NCBI GenBank assembly: GCA_014529385.2
Contig: CM043970.1
Location: forward strand, 68,784,567 to 68,848,566
Direction: 5' to 3'
Length of the DNA: 64,000 nucleotides
Source of the DNA: Adiantum capillus-veneris
Lineage: Eukaryota > Streptophyta > Polypodiopsida > Polypodiales > Pteridaceae
Under the pieces are notes generated by a model. That model did no database searches, was not told where the DNA came from, and worked only from the letters and a program-made list of their open reading frames with translations. Position numbers and translations under genes: made by a program. The number at the start of each line of letters is the position of its first letter. The stretch's first letter is position 1. Below are positions 32,759 to 45,935 of the stretch, piece by piece.

Positions 32759-33217
32759 GGTCAATTACGGTCTAGATCCTAGGGGAGCATGTATCGGCAC
32801 TTTTGTGAGCCCATTGATGGGGCATGCATGTCCACACATGTCCAATAGATTAGGGGTCAAAGTCCTATAACCCTCTTGCATGAAGAACGGTTTGTACACG
32901 GTGTTTGATGGGTGTTGTTACACTTATGTGGGCATCCTGTGACACTATCATGTAGGAATAACTAGGCAACATGTGTGGTCCAATTCCCAAATGAATTGAA
33001 TAACCACGTCATCAATTAGAGGCCTAATAATAGGCTAAAATGCACAACCCGCATAGAGGCCTATTTTTAACTATGGTGAAGGAAACCCTAAAAAATCCTA
33101 TGAATACCAACCTACCCCCCATTCCCTTGATTGCACAATATAAAGGATTTATGGATTTGTGAAGAGCAATCAAACTAGATCTTTTCAAGCATCTTTATCC
33201 GTTGTGTTGCTTGACAT
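32759..33217 (+). repeat. G-type LTR fragment
   Basis: TAGATCCTAGGGGA...GTGAGCCCATTGATGGG and the following ~250 bp parallel 18137-18330. A TATAAAGG at 33139 and the ending TTGACA near 33213 correspond to the LTR's 3' part. The middle of the LTR is missing. Confidence 0.7.
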
Positions 33218-33385
33218 TCTCTGCATTGGCCGGATCAGGTTGAGATGTTTCATCAGCCTTTAAAAAGGATTCAAGGACTTGTGAAAAGCAATAAAACTAG
33301 ATCTTTTCAAGTATATTTATCCGTTGTGTTGCTTGACATCCTCTGCATTGGCCGGATCAGGTTGAGTTGTTTTCATCAGCCTCTT
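33143..33385 (+). repeat. 122-bp tandem duplication at the end of the G-type LTR fragment
   Basis: CCGTTGTGTTGCTTGACA with TCTGCATTGGCCGGATCAGG after it occurs at 33199 and again at 33321, a period of 122 bp. The unit spans the LTR end and what would follow it, so it duplicates the LTR/internal junction. Confidence 0.75.
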
Positions 33386-34915
33386 GACCATCTCCATCAT
33401 TGCATGTATCATCATCCTCCTCATCTGTAGAGACCTCTACCTCTTCTTCTACTTTAACCAACTTGTAGTCCAACTCAAAATTTGGACGCCTCTGATCTTG
33501 ATTCTGCTGCTCTTGAGATGTTGTCTTCATGGCTGAAATTTACAATTGGATTGGTTCCTTCATAGGAGAAGAACCTACTAATGCTTTGATACCATTGAAA
33601 CAGGATAGCCCATGTGGCAATGCGGTATCCAATAGATTAGGGGTCAAATTCATGTAACCCTCTTGCAAGAATAGTTTGTACATAGTGTTTGATTGGGATT
33701 GTCACATCAAAGTGGAAATTGTAGAGATTAGGGAGGATTAGAAAAAGAACCATTCATGGTATTAATATGCTAATGACAATGTTAATCATACAATGAAAAT
33801 AGAGTAGAGTGTAGATGCAACTAGATTGATTAATTCTACTAGAAATGAGTACATGAGAGCCTCTTATATAGGCATAGACTAGAGCATCTTGCTGACATCA
33901 TTGATGAGGGTTAGAAGAGCTTAAAAATCAGTCCAAATGGAGAGAATCAAGGGAAAAATTCGTATGCACCTTTTTAGGGCCACTTTTGACCTACCAAATG
34001 ACCTCTTATGCATGTGTAGAAAGTCTAGAAAGGTCCATGGGTCATATGTATATGTATGGACATCATTTGGGATGCTTACATAGTCATAAGGAGCTAGGGA
34101 GAGTCTCCATACTACTAGGATAAGCTAGGCTTACCCCAACAGCAATCGGATGACACTAGCATGTAGGAACTAACTATTGCCCTACCTCCAAAACTCAATG
34201 TATATAAGCAAACCATGTTGGGTCTTTAAGATGGCATGTGTACCTACATTGACTGGCAGTGGGAGTGCTACCAAAGGACATTAGATCAGCATTTTGGGAG
34301 AGCAACAATCATCACCCAGAAGGCAGCATCAACCTGCATTTTTTGACCTATTCCATTAGCGCTTTTAGGGGTGGGATTTGTGATCCAAAAGCAGCTGCTA
34401 TGGCACCCATTCTTCAGCCCTTATCCCTCAATATTTACAGCCCTTTGTAGCCAAGATTGGGAGAAATTTCACCCCATCTTTCCCATTGGAAGAAGGTCTA
34501 CAGAGGAGAAATTCCCCCGTTCCACATTAAGCCAGATTTCAGCCACCCATTGAATCTACATCAGAGAAATTTCCCACTCTACATTAGGTCCAATTCTCAA
34601 CAAAGTTTCTTCTCAATTTGGTGAGCCAATTCAGCTTGGAAACTTCCTCGTTGGTGCATTACCAACCCTCCATTGAGTCGCATCATTGGTCATCCGCATT
34701 AACCCCAGAGGTGTTCCATTTCCTAGCCCTAGTTCTAGTCCTAGCGATGATTCGGTGGTTCTTCTTTTGGATTCCTCTTGAAATTCAACCCTTGTCATGG
34801 TAACTCTTCAGGTCCACCTTGGAAATCCACACAAAAATGAAATGAGTATGGGATCTTATGAGCAAAGAGAACAAGAAACCACAAAGACCTTACCTTGGGA
34901 GGGTAGAGCATTACC
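33386..34915. repeat. Nest of G-family fragments in both orientations
   Basis: 33620-33720 and 34140-34735 repeat parts of the G LTR in direct orientation. For example 34510-34720 follows 18820-19030. 34790-34915 is an inverted copy of the internal region around 17590-17670 of G. Near 33576, GCTTTGATACCATTG is the complement of a tRNA-Met-type primer site, suggesting a minus-strand element junction. Between them about 33730-34140 shows nothing clear. Confidence 0.55.
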
Positions 34916-35650
34916 TAAAAAAACGGGGCACCCTCCCTTGGTGCATCTTCAAAAGTATTCCAACAAACAAAGTCGATTTTCTGGGGAATCAAACTCCAAC
35001 TCTAGCCATGGGTGGCTATGATCCACAAGACTCTCCACCAAACCCACCCATTGTAGTAAGATTCGAAGAGAGCAATGAAAGAATAAATATGATCAATTGA
35101 AAAATGTGTGATGTCTTACCAATAGATTTGTTGATACCAATTTGATTTTCCTTCAATCACTAAAAAAGTAGTCGAAATGATCCAAACAAAATATTTGATA
35201 TAATACCTTGGCTTTTACAATTTGATTGTAGTTTGGAAGGAGCTTCCTTCAATAAGATTTTTTTCTCGTGTGTTTGCACGTGATTTTTGGCCAAAAGAAG
35301 AGATAATGAAAGAATCTTGGGTCTAACGTAGTCAATCATCTTTGTTGACTCAAAGATGTTCACCATATGCCCGCATACTGTTGTACCCATGTACCTAAAG
35401 GTGCAAGAATGAAATATGTAAAGTTTAAGCTACATCACTAAGGTTACATACAACTCGATATAGATACATGAAAGAAAGAAATGTTACCTCTCTGTCAGAA
35501 CCAAATCCAATCTCTCTCTGCTCATCACTGATATCTTCCCCTTTTATAAGTCCATCGCTAATATGGTGGGATAGCCATGAGAAAATTGAAGGAGGTTATG
35601 TCTTGCTAGACTTTTGACCTCCTTGTTTTCTTTGTGCATTGAAAATTACT
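34916..35650. other. Unassigned stretch
   Basis: No gene or repeat family recognised. Short frames on both strands have no motif that I know. Confidence 0.4.
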
Positions 35651-36222
35651 TCATGATACTCTTCAACACATTTTTCCATACACTATGAGTCGCAAATAAC
35701 AAATGTGGACAAGTTCATACATTCTTTGTATAAGACCTTGCAAGGAACATCCTTACCACATAATACCTCATCTGGTAGTGTACTGGGATATTCCATTGTC
35801 CATCTATAAGGATCACCCTCACCAACACATTCAAGGTACTTGGCAAGGTAGTACATGCACTCTTTGAGAACCCATCCCTCCGGCATAGAGCAAGACTCCC
35901 ATGAACCTCTCAACCAAAGACATCTAATGGGTGCTAACAACACCTGAAATCTCTATCTCATCCACCAAATGGATTAAAAGTGGACTTGAATGTCAGAAAA
36001 AGAAGTTGGTAGCTCCTTCTCCATCAAGAAAAGGAGCTCAATGCACTCCCTTTTCTTTTGTGCTATTGAAAAAACATCTATCTCTTTGGATGTGACCCAT
36101 CTGAAACAATACATGAACATTAAGTGAAATCCCATTCCAAGCATAGATATAGGCATGTGCAAAGTATAGATGTACCTTGCGATCTTCCCCAAGCAATAGA
36201 TAATGTTGCAAAAACCACTCAT
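35651..36222 (-). pseudogene. CACTA transposase relic (DUF4218 region of a TNP2-type protein)
   Basis: The minus-strand pieces, in order, are ECIELLFLMEKELPTSFSDIQVHF, then VDEIEISGVVSTH, a stop, and SLVERFMGVLL, then MPEGWVLKECMYYLAKYLE. Order and content match the DUF4218 segment of plant CACTA/En-Spm transposases, where similar blocks (PPSFFDIMVHL, ERYM, RPEGSIAEGYIAEE) are known. Frameshifts and a stop inactivate it. The upstream catalytic part of TNP2 was not recognised at 36223-37040. Confidence 0.6.
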
Positions 36223-38441
<2,219 letters not shown>

Positions 38442-38913
38442 TGTAAGGTTTCTAAAATTCCCGGATTAATTATACTATGTCTAAACCGTACTTGCAACTC
38501 ATTCATACAAAAAGTGAGAAAACACTATCTCAATATCAGCTAAGATTGATATCTTTGGAATCTTAAGCACGACAATGTTATAGTTAGAAACTGTCAGAAT
38601 CCAGTTCGGACAGAATCTCACCCATATAGACCCTCGAAAAGATTTGACTGTTAATTAAACAAATTAAAATATTGGATACAATAGATAATAATAACATCAC
38701 ATGGCCTAGAGGATAATCATTATCTATCCTATCAAAAATGGTAAAAAACCCATCTAAAGTAGCAGACTTGGGCGTCAATCTAAACAGGGGGTGGCTAGAT
38801 GAGTCCAATAGTCTTCTAGGATCCAATGAGAAACTTGGGGGTACCTTCTCTTTTGTAGGGGATGACCAAGACCAGATAGGGCCACTTTTCCACTGTCCCT
38901 AGCCACCAGAAAC

Positions 38914-38922
38914 ATATAAAAA
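38914..38922 (+). promoter_or_regulatory. TATA box of the LTR promoter of E
   Basis: ATATAAAAA is conserved in both LTRs (38914 and about 49155), within a conserved context of CCAGAAACATATAAAAAG. Transcription would start roughly 30 bp downstream. Confidence 0.6.
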
Positions 38923-39399
38923 GACGTTGAAGCTCTCATTTTGAGCATTCACCTGGAAATTCCTCTCAAGACTTGAGAGAAGCTACACAAACCGCTTAAG
39001 AGAGAAAAAATCTTAAGCAAACTAATCCAAGTAATTAGGATTAATCATATGCTTAGTAGTTAAGCTAAGTTTAATTTTCTATCTTCTAATTGTAAATTAG
39101 GAATGATTAGGCTTCTTAATACCATGAATTACTCCCAATCTATCTAATTAATCCAAATAACCTTAATTCTTTGATTTTTAGCGATGATTAGCACTAATTA
39201 AATATCATATTAATTTAAATAGCTTGATTTGTGGCCTAAATTAGACATAAATCATTGTAATTAGCTTTTTTAATCTTGTGATAATTTCTAGAACTTAATT
39301 ACATTGTTATTAATCTCTAGTAACTATATAAAAATTTAGTTAATCATTTTACTACTCACTACAGTTAATTTTTAGTCATTTTTGCTTTAAATTAAGTAA

Positions 39400-40740
39400 A
39401 GATATTAGTTAATTAAGTTAGATAATTATGTGATAACTATTAATATTAGAAAATATCATTAAGAAGTCGTGGTAAATAGCTTGTAGGTAGAAAATTAATT
39501 TAACTAACTATCTTAGCTAAAATACCATGAACTTTTATGTAAATTAAAAAGAAAAACTAGCTAATTAATTTAGATAGCTATACAATAATCATTAGTGCTA
39601 AAAAACATCATTACAAAGCTATGATAATCATCTCATGTGAAAAAAATTAATTTAGCTAATTATCTTAGCTAAAATACCTTGATTATTAAAGGAAACTAAA
39701 GAGCAAAATTAGTTAATTAAGATAGATAATTATACAATAATTATCAATTTTAGAAAACATCATTAGCAAGCCATGAGAATTATCTCATGTGCAAAAACTC
39801 AATTATGCTAATTATATTAGCTAAAATACCTTGATTTTTGATATAATTAAAGGAAGAAATTAACTTATTAAAATAGATAATTATATAGTAATTATCAATA
39901 TTTGAAAACATTATTAAAAACCCATGATAATTATCTCATGTGTAGAGAATTAATTTAGCTAAAATATCTTGATTGTTTATATAAATTAAAGAGAAAACTA
40001 GCTAATTGAGTTAGATAATTATATAATAATTATCAATATTAAAAAACATCATTCTTAAATCTTCATAATTATCTTATGTGTAGAAATTTATTTAGCTAAT
40101 TATCTTAGCTAAAATACCCTTACTTTTAGGTAAATTAAAGAGAGAAATTAGTTAATTAAGTAAGATAATTATACAATAATTATAAATGATAGAAAACATC
40201 ATTAAGAAACCAAAAAAAAAGCTCATGTACAAGAAATTGATTTACCTAGTTATCTTAGATAAAATATCCTGATTTTTGACGTAAATCAAAAAAGAAAACT
40301 AGCTAATTAAATTAGATAATTATGTAGCAATTATTTGAGATAGAAAACATCATTAGAAAGTTGCAACAAATGACTTATGTATAGAAAATTAATTTAGCTA
40401 AAGTATCTTAATTTTTGTCATAAATCAAAGAAAAAACTAGATAATTAAGTTAGATAATTTTATACTAGTCATCAAAGATGAAAAACATCTTTAGAAAGCC
40501 GTGGTAAATAGGTCATAGATAGAGAATCAATTAAAGTACCTTATTTTTGGGTATAAATCAAAGAGAAAAATTAGATAATTAGCTTAGTTAGTTATGTACA
40601 AAACCAAAGGTGAAAAACATCATTAGACAACTGAGATAAATAGCTCATAGGAAGAAAGTTAGTTTAACCAAGTAATTTAATCTATTTAGTCTAATTTCTA
40701 CTATAAATTAAATAGAAAAATAGATTATATAATTATGAGA
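39400..40740 (+). repeat. ~145-bp minisatellite array within the 5' LTR of E
   Basis: About nine diverged units, each with TTAGATAATTAT (near 39415, 40012 and 40312, with variants between), then AAAACATCATTA, CTCATGTG, and TTAGCTAATTATCTTAGCTAAAATACC. The spacing is roughly 140-150 bp. The equivalent array in the 3' LTR covers about 49640-51000. Confidence 0.8.
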
Positions 40741-40969
40741 AAGTTAGTAGAACTAGAAAAATCCCTAGGAATTTAAGATAATTATATCAAAGCCAAAATT
40801 AGTCAATTTTGATCTTATAAACTAAAGGAAAAATTAAGTTGGACACTTAGATGATTAGGATTTATATGTTTAAAGTCAAAATACATTGTAGGATTGTTCC
40901 TAAGGTTTTCTAAAGGTTAAGTTTGTATATTATAACGTAATGGCTGAAAATCCTTTTAAAGGATAAAAA

Positions 40970-41134
40970 ATGGCCCCTAAGAAGACCCGTACAAGCGACC
41001 AAACAAATGAATAATATTTGCCCAAGAGGGGAAGAGGAACACACGACCATGAGGTTGGTCTCATCAGCATCTCCATGGATGTGGCCATGCGTCCTCGAGA
41101 GGTGCAGCAGTTTCCAGCACCTGACAAGTCACAG
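40970..41134 (+). pseudogene. Leader exon with splice donor inside the LTR of E
   Basis: The ATG at 40970 opens MAPKKTRTSDQTNE, then a TAA at codon 15, and the coding-like stretch continues to CACAG followed by GTGGGT at 41135, a good splice donor. The other LTR has the same start at 51259 (MAHKRTCTRDQTDEE) with GAA where this copy has TAA, though a small deletion shifts its frame later. The opening resembles known gypsy Gag N-termini. It may have been the first exon of gag, joined by splicing. Confidence 0.45.
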
Positions 41135-42302
41135 GTGGGTTTAATTTCTTAAGGTTCAATTAATTTTTACAAAGGTTTAAAGTAATTTTACATTGCATAC
41201 GTTAAGTAATGGTTAGAATCACTAGGATTGAGTAAACTAACCAAGAGCAAAAGATTAAATCTTCTAAGAAATACCGAACATTTGTTTGAGAAGGAAAACG
41301 AAAGAAATATCTTGGTTAGTCTGAGTGAATAAGGAAAGAACTGACTAACCATCCTGATGACAGCTTGTCTCAAGATCACCCTGACATTTTGATATTGTTC
41401 TATGTGGAGAGTAATGTAACCTATGTGGATTTTGCTCGGTCGGCTACCTCCATGAATTCCGAGTCTCTACTCCGTTCATGCCATTGTTTCATAAATGTTA
41501 GGATATTGTTTCTATCAGGCTAGGGGAGTCGCTTGGTTGTATGGGCAACTGGCTAGGGTGTATGGGCACTCGAACTTTTGTTTATAAATAAGAAAGAGAT
41601 GTATGGGCACTTGAGGTGTATGGGAATCTAAGACTTGAATTTTGAAATTAAAACATATGGGCACCCAATGTATAGGTGATCTTGAGACAAGTGAAGTGCT
41701 AGTCAGAATTTTGACGTGAGAGTACTAGTCTTAAGCTAAAGATGTTGTCTAAAAAAGAATGTATGTAATGCTATCTTCAAAGGCTGCTTAAATAAACATG
41801 TGATGGAAATAATAATAAACCATTGTTTTAATTATGAAAAGAACGTGATAGTAATCAAGAAAAATAAGTTATATATGTGAGTGTGAGGTGGAAAGTGTGG
41901 ATCAACTAAGGTTGTTGATCAAGGACGAGTGGACCTGATCAGTTAGGTAACTATCTTTCCTCGCCATATTAAACTTCTAGTCTGCTTTCCCATTGGAGAA
42001 GGAATCCTCCAATGATTGTGCCCTCACCTAAGTAGAGGGAATAAAGCATTGGAAGAAGAATATTTAACCCTATGTGGAGGCTTAGGGCCAAAAACAAAAA
42101 TAGATTTTTAATATTTTGTATCGTTTTTGCTTGCGAGACGAGACTAAGTCTGCTTATAGGGCTATAGGTTCAAGCCATTTTCAATGGTAAGGACCTATTC
42201 TCTAGAGTTTCCATTCTTAGAGACTTCGTGTTCATTAGGCCTAGTGACCTGTCAAGGACCCCATTTTTGACCTTAAACTAGAAGGGTTGGGGACCTCACA
42301 CT

Positions 42303-42315
42303 TGGTATCGGAAGA
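42303..42315 (+). other. Primer binding site of element E
   Basis: TGGTATCGGAAGA follows the LTR end CCTCACAC. It resembles TGGTATCAGAGC (tRNA-Met) with changes near its 3' end. Confidence 0.7.
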
Positions 42316-43200
42316 ATGGTTAACAAAATCTTGTACTTGAAAAGTTTTAAGTATATGAATAACATTAGTTCTTTTTTATGCATTTGTGAGTTTTTTTCAA
42401 AAGTCTAGAGAGAGTAAGGAAGAGAAATTTACTGTTCCCATCAATACATGAAGATGTCCATCATGCCTATTCTAGATTTATGGTTTTCAACATAATATGT
42501 ATGGCTGCATGCAACTCCCAAAATTACAAATTCCATAAAGTGGTAATGAAGGCAATTGACAAGATCTTTTTTCCACCTCCCTCGAGGTTCCAGAAAGAAT
42601 GGGAAATTAGCTGGTCTGGCACTGGAGGAATATTTCTCATTGGTGCCAAAATGTTGGATTGTTATGTATAGAACATGAAGATACTTAGATGGGCTAAGGC
42701 ATTAAGAGTCATTGAATGCTATTTCTTCATAGACACTAAAAACCTAGAAGTAAAATTTATTGCAAATTAAGTTGTAGTCTCTCAAAACCAATGGGTGTTT
42801 GACCAATTATGTAAAGTTGTTGATTCAAGTAGGATTAGACCTATGTGTGTGCTCCACCCTGTTTCAAGGGACCTAAGGATGTAGTTTTCTTTGATCCTAC
42901 ATCTGATCCTCTAGTATATCATAGATCTCGGTTTTAGAAGCACTATTACCTTGTACATAATAGGTTTCCATGGATTATATTAGACACTTTTATATACACT
43001 AGTTTCCTTATCATGCTTTAATGAATAAAGTATGTTTTATTGTTACTTAAACCATCATTTTTATTTAAGTTGTCGAGTCTTGTGATAGTCTTGCTAAAAA
43101 TCCATAACTTACACGAGCACTTAATCACTCATTACTCACTTTAGCATAATTAACGCACCACTACTCTTTACAGAGTCACACAAGAAAAGAAACTCCTGTT
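42316..43200 (+). other. Leader of element E
   Basis: About 0.9 kb between primer site and gag. No domain is visible. If the LTR exon was spliced to gag, the acceptor should lie here or just after. Confidence 0.45.
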
Positions 43201-43925
43201 AAAACAAGCTCAACTTCCATCCTTGAGGGGGAGGGACCCATCTTAGAAATATTTTGTGAAGCATGGCTAAATGCCATGGAAGACTACTTTTTGGTAGTAG
43301 GGGCTGCCCCAAAAAACTAAACTATGCTGGGTATGTTTTGTCTCACAAGAGATGCTAAACTATAGTGGAAGCAACACTGTAGAGACAACCCAACAAGTAA
43401 TCCGTCATAAGAGAAGATGAAACAATCAATTAAGGAACATTATCTCCCGCCTGCACACCAGGCTATTAAGATGAATGAATTCTTCGCGCTTCGTTAGATA
43501 AGTCTTTCATTAAAGGCGTATTACACCAAGTTTGTCTTCTTACGAAGATACGCATCCCAAATGATAGTGGAACAACAGATTGCTCATTTTTCTCAAGGTC
43601 TTAACAAACCTTTGAGTACAAGGCTAGAGGCTATGGGGCCAACCTCCATTCAAGATGCTCTACTTAGGAAAAAACCACTTGCAGCAAAAGAAAATTTCTT
43701 TACAAGGAGCTATGGAAATTTCAATAACTCTAGAGGTAGGGGTAGAGGAGTTTTTAACCAAGGAAGTCAACAACAAGGTACTACAGCCATGACAACCATA
43801 GAACAATGTTTTTTCCAACATTAGATGTTTTGAGTGCACTTAATGGGGGCATTACAGAAGCAAATGTTCAGCAAGAAAAAACTCTGAAATTGACGTTGGA
43901 GCCATCTCTCCACCATAGTTAGGTC
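43201..43925 (+). pseudogene. gag of element E
   Basis: CEAWLNAMEDYFLVVGAAP is a capsid-like block. A longer open part is 43561-43824 with IVEQQIAHFSQGL and a Gly/Arg-rich stretch. The zinc knuckle near 43827-43870 reads CFECT, stop, WGHYRSKC, so the CCHC spacing is kept with an internal TAA. Stops occur throughout. Confidence 0.75.
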
Positions 43926-44640
43926 AAGTAACCGACTAGAGAGGAGGAAGAAATGAAGGTCGTGGTGGTAGAGGAAGAGGAAGGGGAGCTAGGGCATACA
44001 CAGCTGTGGGTGATGAACCCACCTTACAAAGAAATGAGGAGGAAAGAGCTACACTTTTTGTTGCTATCAACAACCCTGGAGCTCGGCAACAATATGCAGT
44101 CATTCAAACCACTACAGAACATCAAGATCAAAACTTTGAACTACTTATAGATTTTGGTAGCACTCATTCTTTCCTCTCCCCAAAATGCCGAAGGAAATTG
44201 GGACTAAATCAATATCGGACCAAAAATTTAGTAGTAGAACTAGCAAATGGAAAAGAAGTTCTCTCTCACTATTCAATAGAGAAGTTAGAATTTGAGCTTG
44301 AAATAACCCCACATCATCCTACTTTTGCACTTTACCAGTAGGAATCTATGATGGTATATTAGGAATGGACTGGTTATCTCAAAACCAAGCTCACATTCAT
44401 TGTGCACAGGGTAACCTATCTTTCAATAATGACTTAGGATAAGAAATATTAGTACAAGGGACCAATGGAAAACCAAAATCTCATTTAGTTAAGGCCATTC
44501 AATTGTTAAAAGGGGTTCATAAGGGTCAACAAACCTATATGATAAAGCTTAATAAAATTGAAGACTCAAAGGCTAGTGTGTTACCGGAAAATTTGAAGGA
44601 GTTCTCACATGTCTTCCTTGAGGAGCTTTCAAATCTACCC
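43926..44640 (+). pseudogene. Protease of element E
   Basis: ELLIDFGSTHSFLSPKCRRKLGL carries an Asp-x-Gly-Ser-Thr active-site loop (near 44140). The second block IYDGILGMDWLSQNQAHI follows after a stop at 44339-44341 and a change of frame. A linker with ELSNLPPPRDIDH leads to RT, as usual in gypsy elements. Confidence 0.82.
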
Positions 44641-45480
44641 CCTCCAAGGGATATAGATCATTAAATAGAAATCTTCCCAGGTAGTGAACCTAAAAGACCC
44701 TATAAAATGTCTCTTCTTGAAGCCATTGTATTAAAAGAACAACTTTGATAGCTTATAGAATAAGGTTAGCAATTCACCATGGGGAGCACATGTTCTATTC
44801 CAAAAGAAGAAGGATGGAACTCTACGACTCTACATTGACTATCGAGGCTTTAAACAGGTTTCTGTAAAGAACAAGTACACTATTCCTTGCATCGACGAGC
44901 TACTATATAGATTTCATGGAGCTAAGATATTCACAAAAATCGACCTCAAATCAGGCTACCATCAAATTTGAATGAAAGAGTTATATATCTACAAAACTGC
45001 ATTTAGCACACAATATCATCACTATGAATTTATAGTAATGCCTTTTGACCTTACTAATGCTGTAACAACTTTCAATCGTCTCATGCACGATATTTTTTGA
45101 GAATACTTAGATGATTTTATATTAGTGTTCTTCGATGATATACTAATATATTTTAAGGATGAAAAAGAGAATCAAGACCATGTCTTCAAAGCACTACAGC
45201 TTCTAAGGAAACATCAACTATATGCAAATTGAGCAAGTGTGTTCTGAATACACTGAAAGTCAGTTACTTGGGGTTTATCATAACACTTGAAGGAATATCA
45301 ATGGATCCTGCAAAGTTTAAATACAGAGTAGAATAGCCAATGCCAAAAACCCTTAGTGAAGTAAGAGGTTTCTTAGGTATTACCGAATGGTACAAAATGT
45401 TTGTCAAAGATTATGCCCTGATTGTTGCACCCTTAACCCAGTTACTCAGGAAATCAACCAAGCTTTCATGGAAAAAGGAG
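44641..45480 (+). pseudogene. Reverse transcriptase of element E
   Basis: Blocks in shifting frames: [47 protein letters not shown] and the catalytic VFFDDILIYF (near 45130). PFDL replaces PFGL. Many stops. The thumb, with a GFLGI-type block, lies near 45360-45390. Confidence 0.85.
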
Positions 45481-45935
45481 CAAGAGGATTGATTTAATCT
45501 ATTAAAACAATACCTCGCTTCACCCCTCGTACTCAAAATTCCATATTTCATCCAAGAGTTTGAGGTGGTAACAGATGCAAGCAACCTTTTTGTAGGAAGA
45601 GTCCTATCGCAAGAAGGCCCCCCGTTGATTTTACCTCTCAAAAGTTAAGGCTTCATGAATTGAATTATGCAACTTATGATCTTGAACTTTTGGCTGTCAT
45701 TCATGCTCTCTGACGATGGAGACACTATCTCCTAGGATGCAAGCTTCACCTAGTCACTGACCATCAAAGTCTAAAATGGATTTTTACACAATCCACATTA
45801 AATATGAGGCAACGAAGATGGAGAGAGCTTTTACAAGAAAGAAACTTTGATATAAATTATAGACCAGGTAGGGAAAATGTGGTAGCTAATGCCCTCATCC
45901 AAGAAGGCATTCCTTGGGGCCATTTTCATGGTTAA
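45481..45935 (+). pseudogene. RNase H of element E
   Basis: EVVTDASNLFVGRVLSQEG has the first Asp motif. YDLELLAVIHAL with the Glu and TDHQSLKWIF follow after frame changes. NYRPGRENVVANAL ends the domain. It is cut directly downstream by the TTAA-flanked element at 45936. Confidence 0.83.

Larger units (their letters stand above)
38442..42300 (+). repeat. 5' LTR of element E
   Basis: It starts TGTAAGGTTTCTAAAATTCCCGG and ends CCTCACA just before the primer site. It matches 48659-52182, with many substitutions and one replaced block. A TATAAAAA at 38914 (also near 49156 in the other LTR) is a good TATA box about 0.5 kb into the LTR. The unusual length comes from a minisatellite array and a leader segment. 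Confidence 0.88.
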
